Shown: positions 16,129 through 25,815, numbered from the stretch's first letter. The stretch: DNA of 64,000 nt from Bin5 sp965261695 (GCA_965261695.1 OZ253474.1:5332001-5396000), one strand, 5' to 3'. Notes: generated by a model not told the origin, from the sequence alone. Numbers and translations: made by a program.

Positions 16129-17683
16129 ATGGCGTTTGACGCCCACTTCCGCGCTGTGGCGGATCAGGTCTTCAACGACCTGGGCCTTTATCAGCAGGTT
16201 TCCGGCCTGTATGACGGCCAGTGGGGCGCGGGCGGTGACAGTCGCCCCCCGCGGTTCACTCTCCCATCAACGGCGCCTGGCTGGCTGATATCGCCGGCGA
16301 AGTCGATTATGACCGATTGATGGAAAGGGCTTGAAAGGCCTTTCACGAGTGGGCGCAAGTGCCGCCGCCCAAGCGCGGCGAAGTTGTGCGGCAGATCGGC
16401 GACCGCCTGCGCCAGCACGTGGATAGCCTTGGTCTGCTGGTGTCGCTCGAGGTGGGCAAGACGCCCGCCGAAGGCAGGGGCGAAGTGCAGGAAATGGTCG
16501 ACATCAGCGACTTCGCCGTCGGCCTTTCCCGCCAGCTCTATAGCAAGACCATCGCCAGCGAACGGCCCTTTCACAGGCTTTGTGAACAGTGGCATCCCCA
16601 CGGCGTTGTCGGCGTCATCACTGCCTTTAACTTCCCCTGCACAGTCTGATCCTGGAACGCGTTTACAGCCGCCATCATCGGCAACGTCGTCGTCTGGAAG
16701 CCATCGCCTAACGCCGCCCTGACCGCGATCGCCACGACCAATATCGTTAACGATGTTCTGGACAAGCACGGGCTGCCGCCGCTCTTCCTATTGGCAGTGG
16801 ACAAAGACGGAGCGATTGGAAAACGCATGAGCGCCGACCGGCGGCTGCCGCTGTTTTCCTTCACCGGCTCGGTCCGCACAGGTCGAGAGGTTGCGGCAAG
16901 AGTCGGCGACCGTCTTGGTCGCACCATCCTGGAACTAGGCGGCAACAATGCCGCCATCGTCACGCCGGACGCCGATCCCGAAATCGCGCTGCGGGGCGTC
17001 GCTTTCGGCGCGCTGGCGACCGCTGGGCAACGCTGCACAACGACCCGGCGGCTCACCTCCACGAGAGCCTCGCTGACAGCTTTCTCCCCCGCCTCATCCA
17101 CGCCTACAGGGTGGCGAGAGTGGGCAATTCGCTCGCTGAGGGCGTGCTGGTGAGACCGCTGATCAACCGGCGGGCAGTAAGCGGCTATCGCACTGCGATT
17201 GAGCGCGCGTGCGCGGCCGGGGGCCGTGTTCTGGCGGGCAACGCCGTCCTGTCGCTGCCGGGTCTGGAAGGCGGGCACTACGTGGCGCCTACCCTGGTAG
17301 AAGGTTTGTCGGCGGACGCTGAAATCGTCCGTGAAGAGACCTTTGCGCCGATTCTGTACTTTCCGTACTATTGTGAGTTGGAAGAGGCATTCACGATTCG
17401 CAACTGCGTGCCGCAAGGTCTCTCCTCTGCCATCTTCAGCAACAATCTGCGCGAGGTGGAGGCCTTCCTCGGTGTGGTCGGCAGCGATTGTGGACTTGCC
17501 AATGTCAATAAGGGCACGGCAGGCGCAGAAATTGGCGGGGCGTTAGGCGGTGAGAAGGATACCGGAGGTGGACGAGAAAGCGGCTCCGACGCCTGGAAGA
17601 CGTATGCCCGCCGCCAGACGGTTACCATCAACTATGGAGCGGAACTGCCTCTGGTGAAGGGTGTTACTTTCAAAGTGAACTAG
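16129..17683 (+). pseudogene. degraded ALDH7-type semialdehyde dehydrogenase
   Basis: Pieces of one protein appear in successive frames and line up with the ALDH7 family (alpha-aminoadipic semialdehyde / piperidine-6-carboxylate dehydrogenases). They are LGLYQQVSGLYDGQWG near 16170, PPPKRGEVVRQIGDRL near 16365, GVVGVITAFNFPC near 16610, FSFTGSVRTGREV near 16860, LELGGNNAAIV with the general-base Glu near 16930, AGQRCTTTRR with the catalytic Cys near 17030, and GAEIGGALGG with GGGRESGSDAWK near 17530. Stops near 16318, 16344 and 16648 and at least three frameshifts separate them. Family enzymes work in lysine or pipecolate breakdown. The gene is dead; the start is taken at ATG 16129. Confidence 0.9.
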
Positions 17684-17695
17684 CGTCCGGAACCG

Positions 17696-18712
17696 CTAAT
17701 TGCCCGACGGATACTTTCGGCTCTGCGCCACAACGTGGACGCGATCAACCGGCCCCCCCAAAGGAACCAGAATTGCCGTGAAAGTCGTCTCTCCGCCCAC
17801 AGCGACAACATTGTGGTCCGGCACGATCTTGCGGCTGGCAATGACCCGGCCAAGCGGGTCGTATGCGGTCAGAACGACCTGCACGTTGATCGCTTCTGCG
17901 GAGCCGGTGTTGCGCACAGATCCTTTGATAGTATAGGCAGTGTATCGCTCCCCTTCCTCCGTCAAATTCTCCACCACCAGATCCTGATAGTATCCACCTT
18001 CGTAGGCGGGCAACGCGCTGAGCGGATAGATCTGGTAATTCTCAAACTGTCGCGGTGCTTCGGCGAAAAGAACTGCGAAAGGCGCCACACTCCCCGGCAG
18101 GACCAGGTTCAGCAGCGCCAGGCCGTCGCCATCAACCAGGGTTGCCCCCTGCCCGTCCAGAAGCCTCACGCCTACCCGCACCTGTTCGAGTGTCTCCGCG
18201 CTTGTGTTCAGGACTTCGCCCAGAACCCACAGGGCGCCGATGGGCGTATGGCTGAAGTGGACGTGCTGCATTTCAAATGCCAACGGCGTAGGCGTTGGCC
18301 TTCCCTCGACCAGGACTCCGCCTGACACAACGGGCCGAGGGATCACCAGCTTTTGACCCACTTGCAGCGAGCGCGGATCCAGGACGTTGTTCTGCTCTTG
18401 CAAAGAAGAGAGGGAGACACCGTACCGATTGGCGATGGCGCCCAGGTTGTCGCCAGGCCGAACTGTGTAGATGTTCGGTGTCGCCGTTGGCGTCAATGTC
18501 GGTGTCGGCGCCGGCGTATAGGGCGCCGGCGTGGCGGTTACGAGCGGGGTCGGACCGCTGAAAGGGGCGATCGTTGCTGTCGCCGGCACCTGTGGCGTGG
18601 CCGTTGGCAAGAGCGTTACGACTTGACCACAACCCGTGAGGGCGAGCGCGGTCATTGAGCAGCCTATCGCCAGACCTAACAACCGCTTTGCTCTAGTAGT
18701 CAACCACGCCAT
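17696..18712 (-). CDS. LysM-domain lipoprotein with FxLYD-like C-terminus
   Basis: The 338-residue protein has a basic N-terminus and hydrophobic segment ending in the lipobox LTGC (Cys28), so it should be lipid-anchored outside the membrane. Residues about 33-80 form a Thr/Pro-rich linker with TPTLTPTATP-type repeats. Residues about 81-125 are a LysM peptidoglycan-binding domain (YTVRPGDNLGAIANRYGVSL, VGQKLVIP). The C-terminal half has two beta-domains with GEVLNTSAETLEQVRVGVRLLD and KGSVRNTGSAEAINVQVVLTAYD. These resemble FxLYD-type domains that are often extracellular. It converges on the ALDH7 wreck and is probably a cell-wall-associated protein of unknown role. Confidence 0.88.
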   Translation of the reverse strand: MAWLTTRAKRLLGLAIGCSMTALALTGCGQVVTLLPTATPQVPATATIAPFSGPTPLVTATPAPYTPAPTPTLTPTATPNIYTVRPGDNLGAIANRYGVSLSSLQEQNNVLDPRSLQVGQKLVIPRPVVSGGVLVEGRPTPTPLAFEMQHVHFSHTPIGALWVLGEVLNTSAETLEQVRVGVRLLDGQGATLVDGDGLALLNLVLPGSVAPFAVLFAEAPRQFENYQIYPLSALPAYEGGYYQDLVVENLTEEGERYTAYTIKGSVRNTGSAEAINVQVVLTAYDPLGRVIASRKIVPDHNVVAVGGETTFTAILVPLGGPVDRVHVVAQSRKYPSGN

Positions 18713-18913
18713 TGGATTTGATACCGGTTGGAAGATCAGCGTTAAGGTACGCTCACTGCGACGCCTGAAGGTCCTGCCCCTAGCACCGGTCGCGGCCGCT
18801 GCAGCAGGGATTATACCACATAGCCTGCGCCATTGCCGACATCAAGCAGGTCGGATATACTAAATGAACGACCGTATTTGCAGGGCGACATTCGCTCAAA
18901 TGGGAGAGCACGA

Positions 18914-19411
18914 ATGAGAATCGCCATCCTATCCGATAGCCACGACAACATCTGGAATCTTGACCGGGCACTGGCTGCTGTGAACGAAGCAGGTTGTGAT
19001 GCCTTGCTGCACTGCGGGGATCTGGTGGCGCCGTTCATCGTGGCGCAGATCGCGCAGGCATTCGCTGGCCCGGTTCACATCGTGGAGGGCAACAACGACG
19101 GCGACGGGCGCCTGCAACAGCAGGTGGCCGCCGGATTCAACCAAGTTACGCTCCACGGCCCTTATATCGAACTGGATCTCGGCGGTCGGCGGATTGCCCT
19201 CATCCATTTTCCAGAACCGGCGCGGCGCATTGCACAGAGCGGCCTCTTCGACCTGGTCTGCTACGGCCATGACCATCAGCCGCATTCGGAAGGCATTGGC
19301 GACTGTCTTCTGGTCAATCCCGGCGAGGTGATGGGCCGAAATGGCGCGCCTAGTTGGGGGCTGTATGATTGCGCCGATCCCTCTTACGCGCCGCAGGCCA
19401 TTGGCAAGTGA
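18914..19411 (+). CDS. YfcE-type metallophosphoesterase
   Basis: A 165-residue calcineurin-like phosphoesterase. The metal motifs are all present: LSDSHDN (D-x-H), LLHCGDLV (GD), VEGNNDGD (GN-D), and LVCYGHDHQPHSE (GHxH), with a further His in IALIHFPEP. The start at ATG 18914 was chosen because GGGAGAG lies 7 bp upstream and the protein begins directly with the conserved MRIAILSDSH. A longer in-frame reading from 18833 adds a tail with no support. Members hydrolyse phosphodiesters such as cyclic nucleotides, but the physiological substrate is generally unknown. RNase Z follows on the same strand after 78 bp. Confidence 0.9.
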   Translation: MRIAILSDSHDNIWNLDRALAAVNEAGCDALLHCGDLVAPFIVAQIAQAFAGPVHIVEGNNDGDGRLQQQVAAGFNQVTLHGPYIELDLGGRRIALIHFPEPARRIAQSGLFDLVCYGHDHQPHSEGIGDCLLVNPGEVMGRNGAPSWGLYDCADPSYAPQAIGK

Positions 19412-19489
19412 AAGGTGATTTCTCGATTTTCTCCCTCCCCTCCCATATCGATTTCCTGAACGAAAGAAATTCAACCGTGAGAGAATTCT

Positions 19490-20449
19490 GTGTTTGAGTT
19501 GGTTTTCCTCGGCACCTCCGCATCCGCGCCGACCGTGCATCGGGGGCTTTCGGCCGCGTTGGTTATGGTGCAAGAACACCGCTTTCTGATCGATTGCGGT
19601 GAAGGCACGCAGCGCCAGATTCTGCGTAGCGGACTAGGTTTCCGGCGACTGGACAAAATCCTCCTTACGCACGGGCACCTGGACCACATCCTGGGGCTGG
19701 GCGGGCTGGCCAGCACTTTGGGCCACTGGGAAGCCCTGGAAAAGCTGGACATCTACGGCGGCGCGCCCGCCCTGACTCGCGTCCATCGCCTGATGGAGGT
19801 CGTCTTTGGAGTTGGCAACATTCCCCAGGCCGGAATCAATCTCAATCATATCGAGCCGGGCGCGCTCTTTGAAGGCAAAGGGTTCACGCTGTCCGCATTC
19901 TCTGTGCCGCATCGGGGCGCGGGCTGTTTTGGATTCACGTTTGAGGAGAAGACCCGCGCGCCGTTCGACAACGCCAGGGCCGAAGCCTTGGGGATACCCG
20001 CCGGTCCGGAACGCCGTGAACTTGTCGCCGGGCATCCGGTAACGCTTGCGGACGGGCGCACGATTCAACCCGAAGAGGTATTGGGTGAGCCGCAAACGGG
20101 CGCCAAACTCTGCTTTGTGGGCGATGTTGGCCGCACCGGACCGCTCCACCAGCTCGTCGCCGGCGCCGATCTGCTGGTGATTGAAGCGACCTATCTTGAA
20201 AAAGAGAAGGACCTTGCCAAGAACCACGGGCACATCACCGCTCGGGCGGCGGCTAGCTTGGCGCGAAAAGCAGGCGTGAAGAATCTGGTTCTCCATCACA
20301 TCAGCCGGCGTTATCACGCTCAAGCCATGTTGGAAGAGGCGCAGACCGTCTTCCCCGACACCGTCGTTGCCGGCGATCTGGACCAGTTTCAAGTGCGCCG
20401 GGGAAAGCCGGTCGAGCGGAGAGCAGGGCCAAAATCCGTCACCAGCTGA
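19490..20449 (+). CDS. rnz: ribonuclease Z
   Basis: RNase Z removes the 3' trailer from tRNA precursors that lack an encoded CCA. The 319-residue length fits the bacterial short form. The zinc motif is H61-G-H63-L-D65-H66 in LLTHGHLDHILG, preceded by FLIDCGEGTQRQ. Later zinc ligands fall in FVGDVGRTG and LVLHHISRRY, and the insert around residues 155-205 corresponds to the flexible exosite arm. Translation starts at a GTG at 19490 with a modest GAGAG ribosome-binding site. The tRNA-Leu gene in this window has no encoded CCA, consistent with the need for this enzyme. The 3' end almost touches pheT, which converges from the other strand. Confidence 0.92.
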   Translation: MFELVFLGTSASAPTVHRGLSAALVMVQEHRFLIDCGEGTQRQILRSGLGFRRLDKILLTHGHLDHILGLGGLASTLGHWEALEKLDIYGGAPALTRVHRLMEVVFGVGNIPQAGINLNHIEPGALFEGKGFTLSAFSVPHRGAGCFGFTFEEKTRAPFDNARAEALGIPAGPERRELVAGHPVTLADGRTIQPEEVLGEPQTGAKLCFVGDVGRTGPLHQLVAGADLLVIEATYLEKEKDLAKNHGHITARAAASLARKAGVKNLVLHHISRRYHAQAMLEEAQTVFPDTVVAGDLDQFQVRRGKPVERRAGPKSVTS

Positions 20450-20468
20450 AGTTACAGGATGTCACAGA

Positions 20469-23219
20469 TCAGGAGCGCAGTTTCCCGCCGGTTGCTCGCT
20501 CTACTGTGCGAATAATGCGTTGCCGCAGCCGGTTGACATCCTTCTCCTTCAGACTGCGGTCCTGGCTCTGGTAGGTAACGCGATAGGCCAGGGACTTGTA
20601 ACCGACGGGCAAGGACTCGCCGCGATAGATATCGAACAGTTCCGCAGCCGTCAACATTGCGCCCCTGTCCTGCCCGCCGCCGTCCACAATCGCTTCATGC
20701 AGACGCCGCTGGATCACATCCTCCGTCACCACAAACGCCAGGTCTTCCACGACCGGCGGGTAGACGCTGATCGGCTCCATCTGTGAGATCCGCCAGCTCG
20801 GACGCACGAGCGGCCCAACCTCCAGTTCTGCCAGGACCACCCGTTCGTTTCCCAGGCCAAAGGCTTTGCGCACGCTTGGATGCAGTTCGCCGACAATCCC
20901 CAGATGTTCGCCTTGCAGCGAAATCAGGGCGCAGCGAGGGCCGAAACTGACTTCGCTGACCTCAGTGTCAGCGCCGCTGTCGGGATGGGCGCTGAAAAGC
21001 AAGTCGCTCTGCTGAAAACCAAGCCTTTCCAACAGCGCTTCGACAATGCCTTTGAGATCGAAGAAATCGAATTGCTCTGTGCCGTCGTCAGCCTGGACAT
21101 GCGGCAGGCTTGCCTGATCCAGACTGCGGGGGCCGTGCAGCGCGATGCACAGCCGCCGTACCTCGTTGGGCAGAGGCAGTTCACTCGCCGCCGCGCCGCC
21201 GCGCCCATCGCCTGCTTCCTGAGGGCGGTATGCTCGTCCGATCTCAAAGACGGCCAGGCGTTCGGTGTAACGCTGGTTGTAGGCCAGATTTTCTAACGCG
21301 CTCACGATCAGATTCCGCCGCATCACCCGTCGCTCCGGCGAAAGCGGATTTGTCAGTTCGATGAAAGGCTTCGTCCGGCTGGCACCGTGAGCGTTTTCGA
21401 GTTCGTTACTTGCTTGTCGCTGCCCGCTCGCGGCGAAGAGCTTGGCGTGGTTTTCCGGTGTTGACAGCGTATGGTTGACGGTATCTTGCAGCCCGCAACC
21501 GATTAGAATGTCGCGGATATTTTCCTCCGTCTCCAGCAGGGCGTTTCGCCGCTGGAGTGGCAGCACCGTGTCGAGCAGCGTTTCGCCAATCCGATCGTAG
21601 CCTACGACCCGCGCCACCTCTTCGGTCAGGTCGGCGGGCAACTTTACATCCAGCCGGTGCCATGGCGCGGTTGCCGCTATCACCGGCTCATCCTGCGCCC
21701 GCGCCAAGCCGAACGCGGCCCGCTCCGACGCCTCAGCCGACACGTCCGCCTGTTCTTCCACGATGAAATCCAGCCTGCATAGGGCGTCACCGATCTCCGA
21801 CAGGGACAACTCCATGCCCAACAGGCGTCTGACGTCGCTGCGCGAGGTGTAAATCGTCACTTGCGGCTGCCGGACAGGGTAGGTATCCACGATTCCGGGC
21901 ACGACACGGCCGCCCCCAAATTGGCCCATCAGGTCAGCGGCGCGCCTCGCGGCGATGTCGTTCAGCGTGGCCGGTACGCCGCGGGTGAAGCGGTGGCTGG
22001 CTTCGCTGTGCAGGCGCAACGCCTGCGAAGTGCGGCGATTGTTGAAGCCATCAAATGTGGCCGCTTCGAGCAGGATGTTGCGCGTTCCATCATGCACCTC
22101 GGTTTCGCTGCCGCCCATCACGCCGGCAATGGCGATTGGGCCGGCCTTATCCGTGATGAGCAGCATCGACCTGCCGAGTTCGCGTGTCTGGCCGTCCAGG
22201 GTCTCAACCTTCTCACCCTCGTCAGCAGTGCGGACAATAATTGTCGGTGTCGATTCGTCAATGCGCGCCGCCCTAGCGACGAGCAGATCGTAGTCGAAGG
22301 CATGCAGTGGCTGGCCCAACTCCAGCATGACGTAGTTGGTGATGTCGACGATGTTGTTGATCGGGCGCATTCCGGCCTTTGTCAGCCGCTCCTGCATCCA
22401 CGCCGGCGACGGGCCGACCTCGATGTCGCGGATGACGGTGCCCGTGAATCGCTGACAGTAGGCCGGGGCGCTGATCACTGCCTCCACATAATCGGAAGCA
22501 TGATCTTCCCCCTGCGAACGGTCCACGTCGTCCGGCAGGTGGAGGCGGCCGCCGGTCAGCGCGTGTACCTCTCTGGCGACGCCGCTCATCGACAGACAGC
22601 GCGCCATATCGGGTGTCAGATCGATCTCCAGAATCTCATCGCCCAGGTATTGGCGCAAGGGCGTGCCCACCGGCGCGTCGTCCGGTAGGACGAGAATGCC
22701 CTCGTGCTCTTCGCTGAGCCCAAGTTCCAGTTCCGAGCAAACCATGCCCCGCGATTCGACGCCCCTGATCTTGGCCTTCTTCAGCCTCTTGTTCGGGCGC
22801 GGCTGTTTGTCGCTGTAGGCATCGATCAGGAGAGCGCCTTCGCGTGCAAAGGCAACTTTCAAGACCGGCAGATCACCCCCGGAAACCGAGCGCCCCTTGT
22901 ATTGAAAGAGGTTCGGCGCACCTGTTACGACCCGCTGCGTAGCTTGGTTGGCGTCGGACGCATTCGACGTGGTACTTTGCGCCTGTTGCTCTGCGTCAGC
23001 GCGATGGGACACATCCACCAGCACCAGCCGGTCGGCATCGGGATGGGGCTTTACCCCCACGACCTGGCCGACCACGATCCTATCCTCTTCCCACCAACTG
23101 CCGGTGTGGGTGAGACTTGCCTCTTCCAGGCCGGCGAGGGTCAGCCGTACGGCCAGTTTCGCGGTGGATAGTGGGACATCCACGTATTCTTTCAGCCAGG
23201 ACAAGGGGACAAGCATCAT
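20469..23219 (-). CDS. pheT: phenylalanine--tRNA ligase beta subunit
   Basis: PheT is the beta chain of the alpha2-beta2 phenylalanyl-tRNA synthetase. The 916-residue length exceeds the usual 790-830. Domains run in order: the N-terminal PheT start (MLVPLSWLKEYVDV), the EMAP-like tRNA-binding fold (VVGQVVGVKPHPDADRLVL), the B3/B4 editing domain (RCLSMSGVAREVHALTG), the B5 domain (VVGYDRIGE), the catalytic-like core, and the C-terminal FDX-ACB anticodon-binding domain (VYPPVVEDLAFVV, SLAYRVTYQSQDRSL). Extra length lies in low-complexity Ala/Ser/Gln loops near residues 72-90 and between B5 and the core. pheS is not adjacent, which is unusual. The gene converges on rnz with about a 20-bp gap. 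Confidence 0.95.
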   Translation of the reverse strand: MMLVPLSWLKEYVDVPLSTAKLAVRLTLAGLEEASLTHTGSWWEEDRIVVGQVVGVKPHPDADRLVLVDVSHRADAEQQAQSTTSNASDANQATQRVVTGAPNLFQYKGRSVSGGDLPVLKVAFAREGALLIDAYSDKQPRPNKRLKKAKIRGVESRGMVCSELELGLSEEHEGILVLPDDAPVGTPLRQYLGDEILEIDLTPDMARCLSMSGVAREVHALTGGRLHLPDDVDRSQGEDHASDYVEAVISAPAYCQRFTGTVIRDIEVGPSPAWMQERLTKAGMRPINNIVDITNYVMLELGQPLHAFDYDLLVARAARIDESTPTIIVRTADEGEKVETLDGQTRELGRSMLLITDKAGPIAIAGVMGGSETEVHDGTRNILLEAATFDGFNNRRTSQALRLHSEASHRFTRGVPATLNDIAARRAADLMGQFGGGRVVPGIVDTYPVRQPQVTIYTSRSDVRRLLGMELSLSEIGDALCRLDFIVEEQADVSAEASERAAFGLARAQDEPVIAATAPWHRLDVKLPADLTEEVARVVGYDRIGETLLDTVLPLQRRNALLETEENIRDILIGCGLQDTVNHTLSTPENHAKLFAASGQRQASNELENAHGASRTKPFIELTNPLSPERRVMRRNLIVSALENLAYNQRYTERLAVFEIGRAYRPQEAGDGRGGAAASELPLPNEVRRLCIALHGPRSLDQASLPHVQADDGTEQFDFFDLKGIVEALLERLGFQQSDLLFSAHPDSGADTEVSEVSFGPRCALISLQGEHLGIVGELHPSVRKAFGLGNERVVLAELEVGPLVRPSWRISQMEPISVYPPVVEDLAFVVTEDVIQRRLHEAIVDGGGQDRGAMLTAAELFDIYRGESLPVGYKSLAYRVTYQSQDRSLKEKDVNRLRQRIIRTVERATGGKLRS

Positions 23220-23323
23220 TCTCTCTCAGGGAATCTGGCGGCTTTCGACTGAAGCCCAAAGCCTGCGGCGGTTTCGACATTGCAGGCAATTCTAACAGAT
23301 ATGGCTGTCAAACGGCAGAATCG

Positions 23324-23926
23324 CTACACTTGCGCGCCGCACACGAGCGCGCTGTAGACGAGATCATGGGCGAGCGAGCGCCAGAATCCCCAGCGGCGCC
23401 GTGCCGGCTTGAGCCTACGCAGCGACTGCGCGACGGCGTCCAACTCGCTTACCGGCACGGTGCGATAGCCTGCGACCTCTTCCGTGTCGGTGGGCCGCAG
23501 CTCCATACTCAGGCTATCCAGATAGAAAATGTAGCTGACAAAAGGAATGCAGGAGCCTTCAGTGACAAAATTGCAGTCCAGGATGCCCAGAAAGGAGCGC
23601 ACCTCGACCTTCTGCCCGGTCTCCTCGGCAACTTCGCGGAACAGGGCCTCTTCAACCGCTTCGTCCTGCTTGATGCCGCCGGTCGGCAATCGATAGATCG
23701 GCGTCTCATAGCGGTGTTTCGTATGCAGCAGAATCTCGCCGTTGCTTTGGCGGATGGCGAATACCACCTCCCCTCTTCGATCCTGGTCCTTCTGCCCGCG
23801 ATACGCGCGCATGTACGGGTCCGTCTCAATGATGTAACGGCGGCGAAGCGGCTGCCCATACCTACTGGCAAGCGCGTCAAGTTCGGTCTGATCGATTTGG
23901 GGCACTACGCGGGTAAGTGCGGGCAT
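23324..23926 (-). CDS. Nudix hydrolase
   Basis: The 200-residue protein carries a complete Nudix box at residues 83-105: GGIKQDEAVEEALFREVAEE with TGQ behind it, matching G-x5-E-x7-RE-x2-EE-x-G. N-terminal to it is RGEVVFAIRQSNGEILLHTKHRYETPIYRLPTGG, the typical beta-sheet core. Nudix enzymes hydrolyse nucleoside-diphosphate-linked compounds in the cytosol using Mg. The substrate cannot be told from the box alone, and a role in cleaning up or in isopentenyl or ADP-ribose metabolism is equally open. Neighbours are pheT downstream and the DUF4062-like gene upstream on the same strand. Confidence 0.9.
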   Translation of the reverse strand: MPALTRVVPQIDQTELDALASRYGQPLRRRYIIETDPYMRAYRGQKDQDRRGEVVFAIRQSNGEILLHTKHRYETPIYRLPTGGIKQDEAVEEALFREVAEETGQKVEVRSFLGILDCNFVTEGSCIPFVSYIFYLDSLSMELRPTDTEEVAGYRTVPVSELDAVAQSLRRLKPARRRWGFWRSLAHDLVYSALVCGAQV

Positions 23927-24018
23927 CGCTGCAACGTTCTGGTCGAAGAGGGGTACTTCCCATTGGTGTCGCGTCTCTGGCAGCGTTCAGCGCCGGCAAG
24001 CTCGCCCGGCTGACCAGG

Positions 24019-24627
24019 TCAACGATTCTCAAGTTCGTCGGCGATGAGGGACTGGACTTCTGCCGGATCAAGGATCACGCCGCCACCTTCTGCTCCGCCA
24101 GGTTCGCCGAGGTCCTGGGCGCTCTTCTGTTTAGGGGCGATCAATCGGTCGAGGCCCTGCCTCAATTCCTGCCTGCTCTGTCTCAACCCCTCCACTTCCA
24201 CCATTTGCAGGCCGTAGCGGTTTTCCGCGTGGAGAAGTGTGTCGATCAGGTCAAGCCCTATCTGTTGTCCCAGATGCCGGCTGTTGAGAAACGTCTTCCA
24301 GGGCGCGTGCGCGAAGCGTAGAAACTCGCGCCCAGCCTGAGTGCGCATTCCAAGCAACTTGAATGGAACGATTGTTCTTTCCAGGCGTAAGGCCAACTGC
24401 CATTCGGCGCCAAAAGGTGCGGTGATATCCCGACCAAGCAGGCAATAAATCCGATCCACATTGCTGATCAGTTCAAACAGCGTATCGTAGTCGATCCCTG
24501 CGGCAGGGCTGCGGCGAATTTCGGCGCCCACCTGCACAGGAAGTTCGGCCAGAATACGCCCAACAAGCGCCCGTTCCTGTTCCAAATCTTTGGTTGCGCT
24601 GACGAAGATACGAAGTTTTTCGGCCAT
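24019..24627 (-). CDS. DUF4062-like protein, stand-alone
   Basis: The first 100 residues resemble DUF4062: LRIFVSATKDLEQERALVGRIL and a later DRIYCLLGRDITAPFGAEWQLAL. DUF4062 is usually found at the N-terminus of larger STAND or kinase-like signalling proteins and in some antiphage systems, where it looks like a nucleotide- or NAD-sensing Rossmann-type domain. Here it is followed only by a helical, charged C-terminal tail (residues 130-202) with no recognisable effector. The start follows GGAATTCCAGC, and an upstream GGAGG is 20 bp away. It may be a sensor working with a partner elsewhere, or a remnant. The family call is moderately sure; the role is unknown. Confidence 0.55.
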   Translation of the reverse strand: MAEKLRIFVSATKDLEQERALVGRILAELPVQVGAEIRRSPAAGIDYDTLFELISNVDRIYCLLGRDITAPFGAEWQLALRLERTIVPFKLLGMRTQAGREFLRFAHAPWKTFLNSRHLGQQIGLDLIDTLLHAENRYGLQMVEVEGLRQSRQELRQGLDRLIAPKQKSAQDLGEPGGAEGGGVILDPAEVQSLIADELENR

Positions 24628-24825
24628 GCTGGAATTCTGGCTCGTTGGAGGAAACCTGACTCGGCCTGCCCTTTGCTAATTGCACACAGAGCAATAGACC
24701 GGTTCGCATTTGGCGGTCAAAGTTGCCTTATTCTCACTGATCTGCCGCAAAATTGCCAAAATTGGGAGACCGCTTGCGCAACGTTCGGTGTCAAAAGGTG
24801 GAAGAAATGAATCCAACGGCCGTAA

Positions 24826-25815
24826 TTACGCCGGATTTTTGGACTCCTGACCAGCGTGGCGTTCCCAGTATTCGAGGTCGGCATCGACCATCAGGCGCGC
24901 CAACTCAGCGAAGGTGACTGTTGGCTCCCAGCCAAGTTGGCGACCGGCCTTGGAGGCGTCACCCACCAACAGATCAACTTCAGCCGGGCGAAAGAAGCTG
25001 TCGTCCTGGACGACATACTCGCGCCAGTCGAGATCGACATACCCGAACGATTCCTCCAGGAATTCACGCACATTGTGCGTTTCGCCGGACGCGATCACGT
25101 AGTCCTCCGGCTTCTCCTGTTGGAGCATTAGCCACATGGCGCGCACGTAGTCCGGCGCGTAGCCCCAATCGCGGCGAGAATCCAGATTGCCCAGCCGCAA
25201 CTCCCGGCTAAGGCCGAGCTTGATGCGGGCGACGCCGTTAGTGATCTTGTGCGTAACGAATTCCAGACCGCGACGCGGGCTTTCATGGTTGAAGAGTATG
25301 CCCGAGCAGGCGTAGATGCCGTAGCTCTCGCGATAGTTCACTGTAATCCAGTGGCCGTAGACCTTGGCCACGCCGTATGGGCTGCGGGGATGGAAGGGTG
25401 TCTCTTCGGTTTGGGGGACTTGGCGGACCTTGCCAAACATCTCGCTGCTACTGGCCTGGTAAAGGCGGACCGACGGATCGACGATGCGGATGGCGTCCAG
25501 CAGCCGCGTAACGCCCAGCGCGGTGAACTCGCCGGTCAGCACTGGTTGGGTGAAACTGGTCGGCACGAAACTTTGCGCGGCCAGATTATAAACTTCTTGC
25601 GGCCGATACTCCTGCAAGATGCTGATCAAGCTCATCTGATCCAGTAGATCGCCCTGGACAATTTCAATCTCGTCCTGGATATGTCGGATGCGATCAAAGT
25701 TTATCGTGCTGGTGCGGCGCACCATGCCGACGACGGTATAACCTTGTTCAAGCAGAAACTCGGCAAGATAGCTTCCGTCCTGGCCGGTTACGCCTGTAAT
25801 CAGGGCTATTGGCAT
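24826..25815 (-). CDS. gmd: GDP-mannose 4,6-dehydratase
   Basis: The enzyme converts GDP-mannose to GDP-4-keto-6-deoxymannose, the precursor of GDP-rhamnose, GDP-fucose and related surface sugars. The 329-residue protein starts MPIALITGVTGQDGSYLAEFLLEQGY, the extended-SDR NADP motif, with VRRTSTINFDRI. The catalytic region includes YQASSSEMFGKV and RSPYGVAKVYGHW, and NHESPRRGLEFVTRKI-like substrate contacts (here FVTHKI). Start 25815 is chosen because AGGAG lies 10 bp upstream and the protein begins directly at the Rossmann strand; a longer reading to 25890 has no support. The reductase gene is 145 bp upstream on the same strand, so the two form a deoxysugar pathway. Confidence 0.95.
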   Translation of the reverse strand: MPIALITGVTGQDGSYLAEFLLEQGYTVVGMVRRTSTINFDRIRHIQDEIEIVQGDLLDQMSLISILQEYRPQEVYNLAAQSFVPTSFTQPVLTGEFTALGVTRLLDAIRIVDPSVRLYQASSSEMFGKVRQVPQTEETPFHPRSPYGVAKVYGHWITVNYRESYGIYACSGILFNHESPRRGLEFVTHKITNGVARIKLGLSRELRLGNLDSRRDWGYAPDYVRAMWLMLQQEKPEDYVIASGETHNVREFLEESFGYVDLDWREYVVQDDSFFRPAEVDLLVGDASKAGRQLGWEPTVTFAELARLMVDADLEYWERHAGQESKNPA

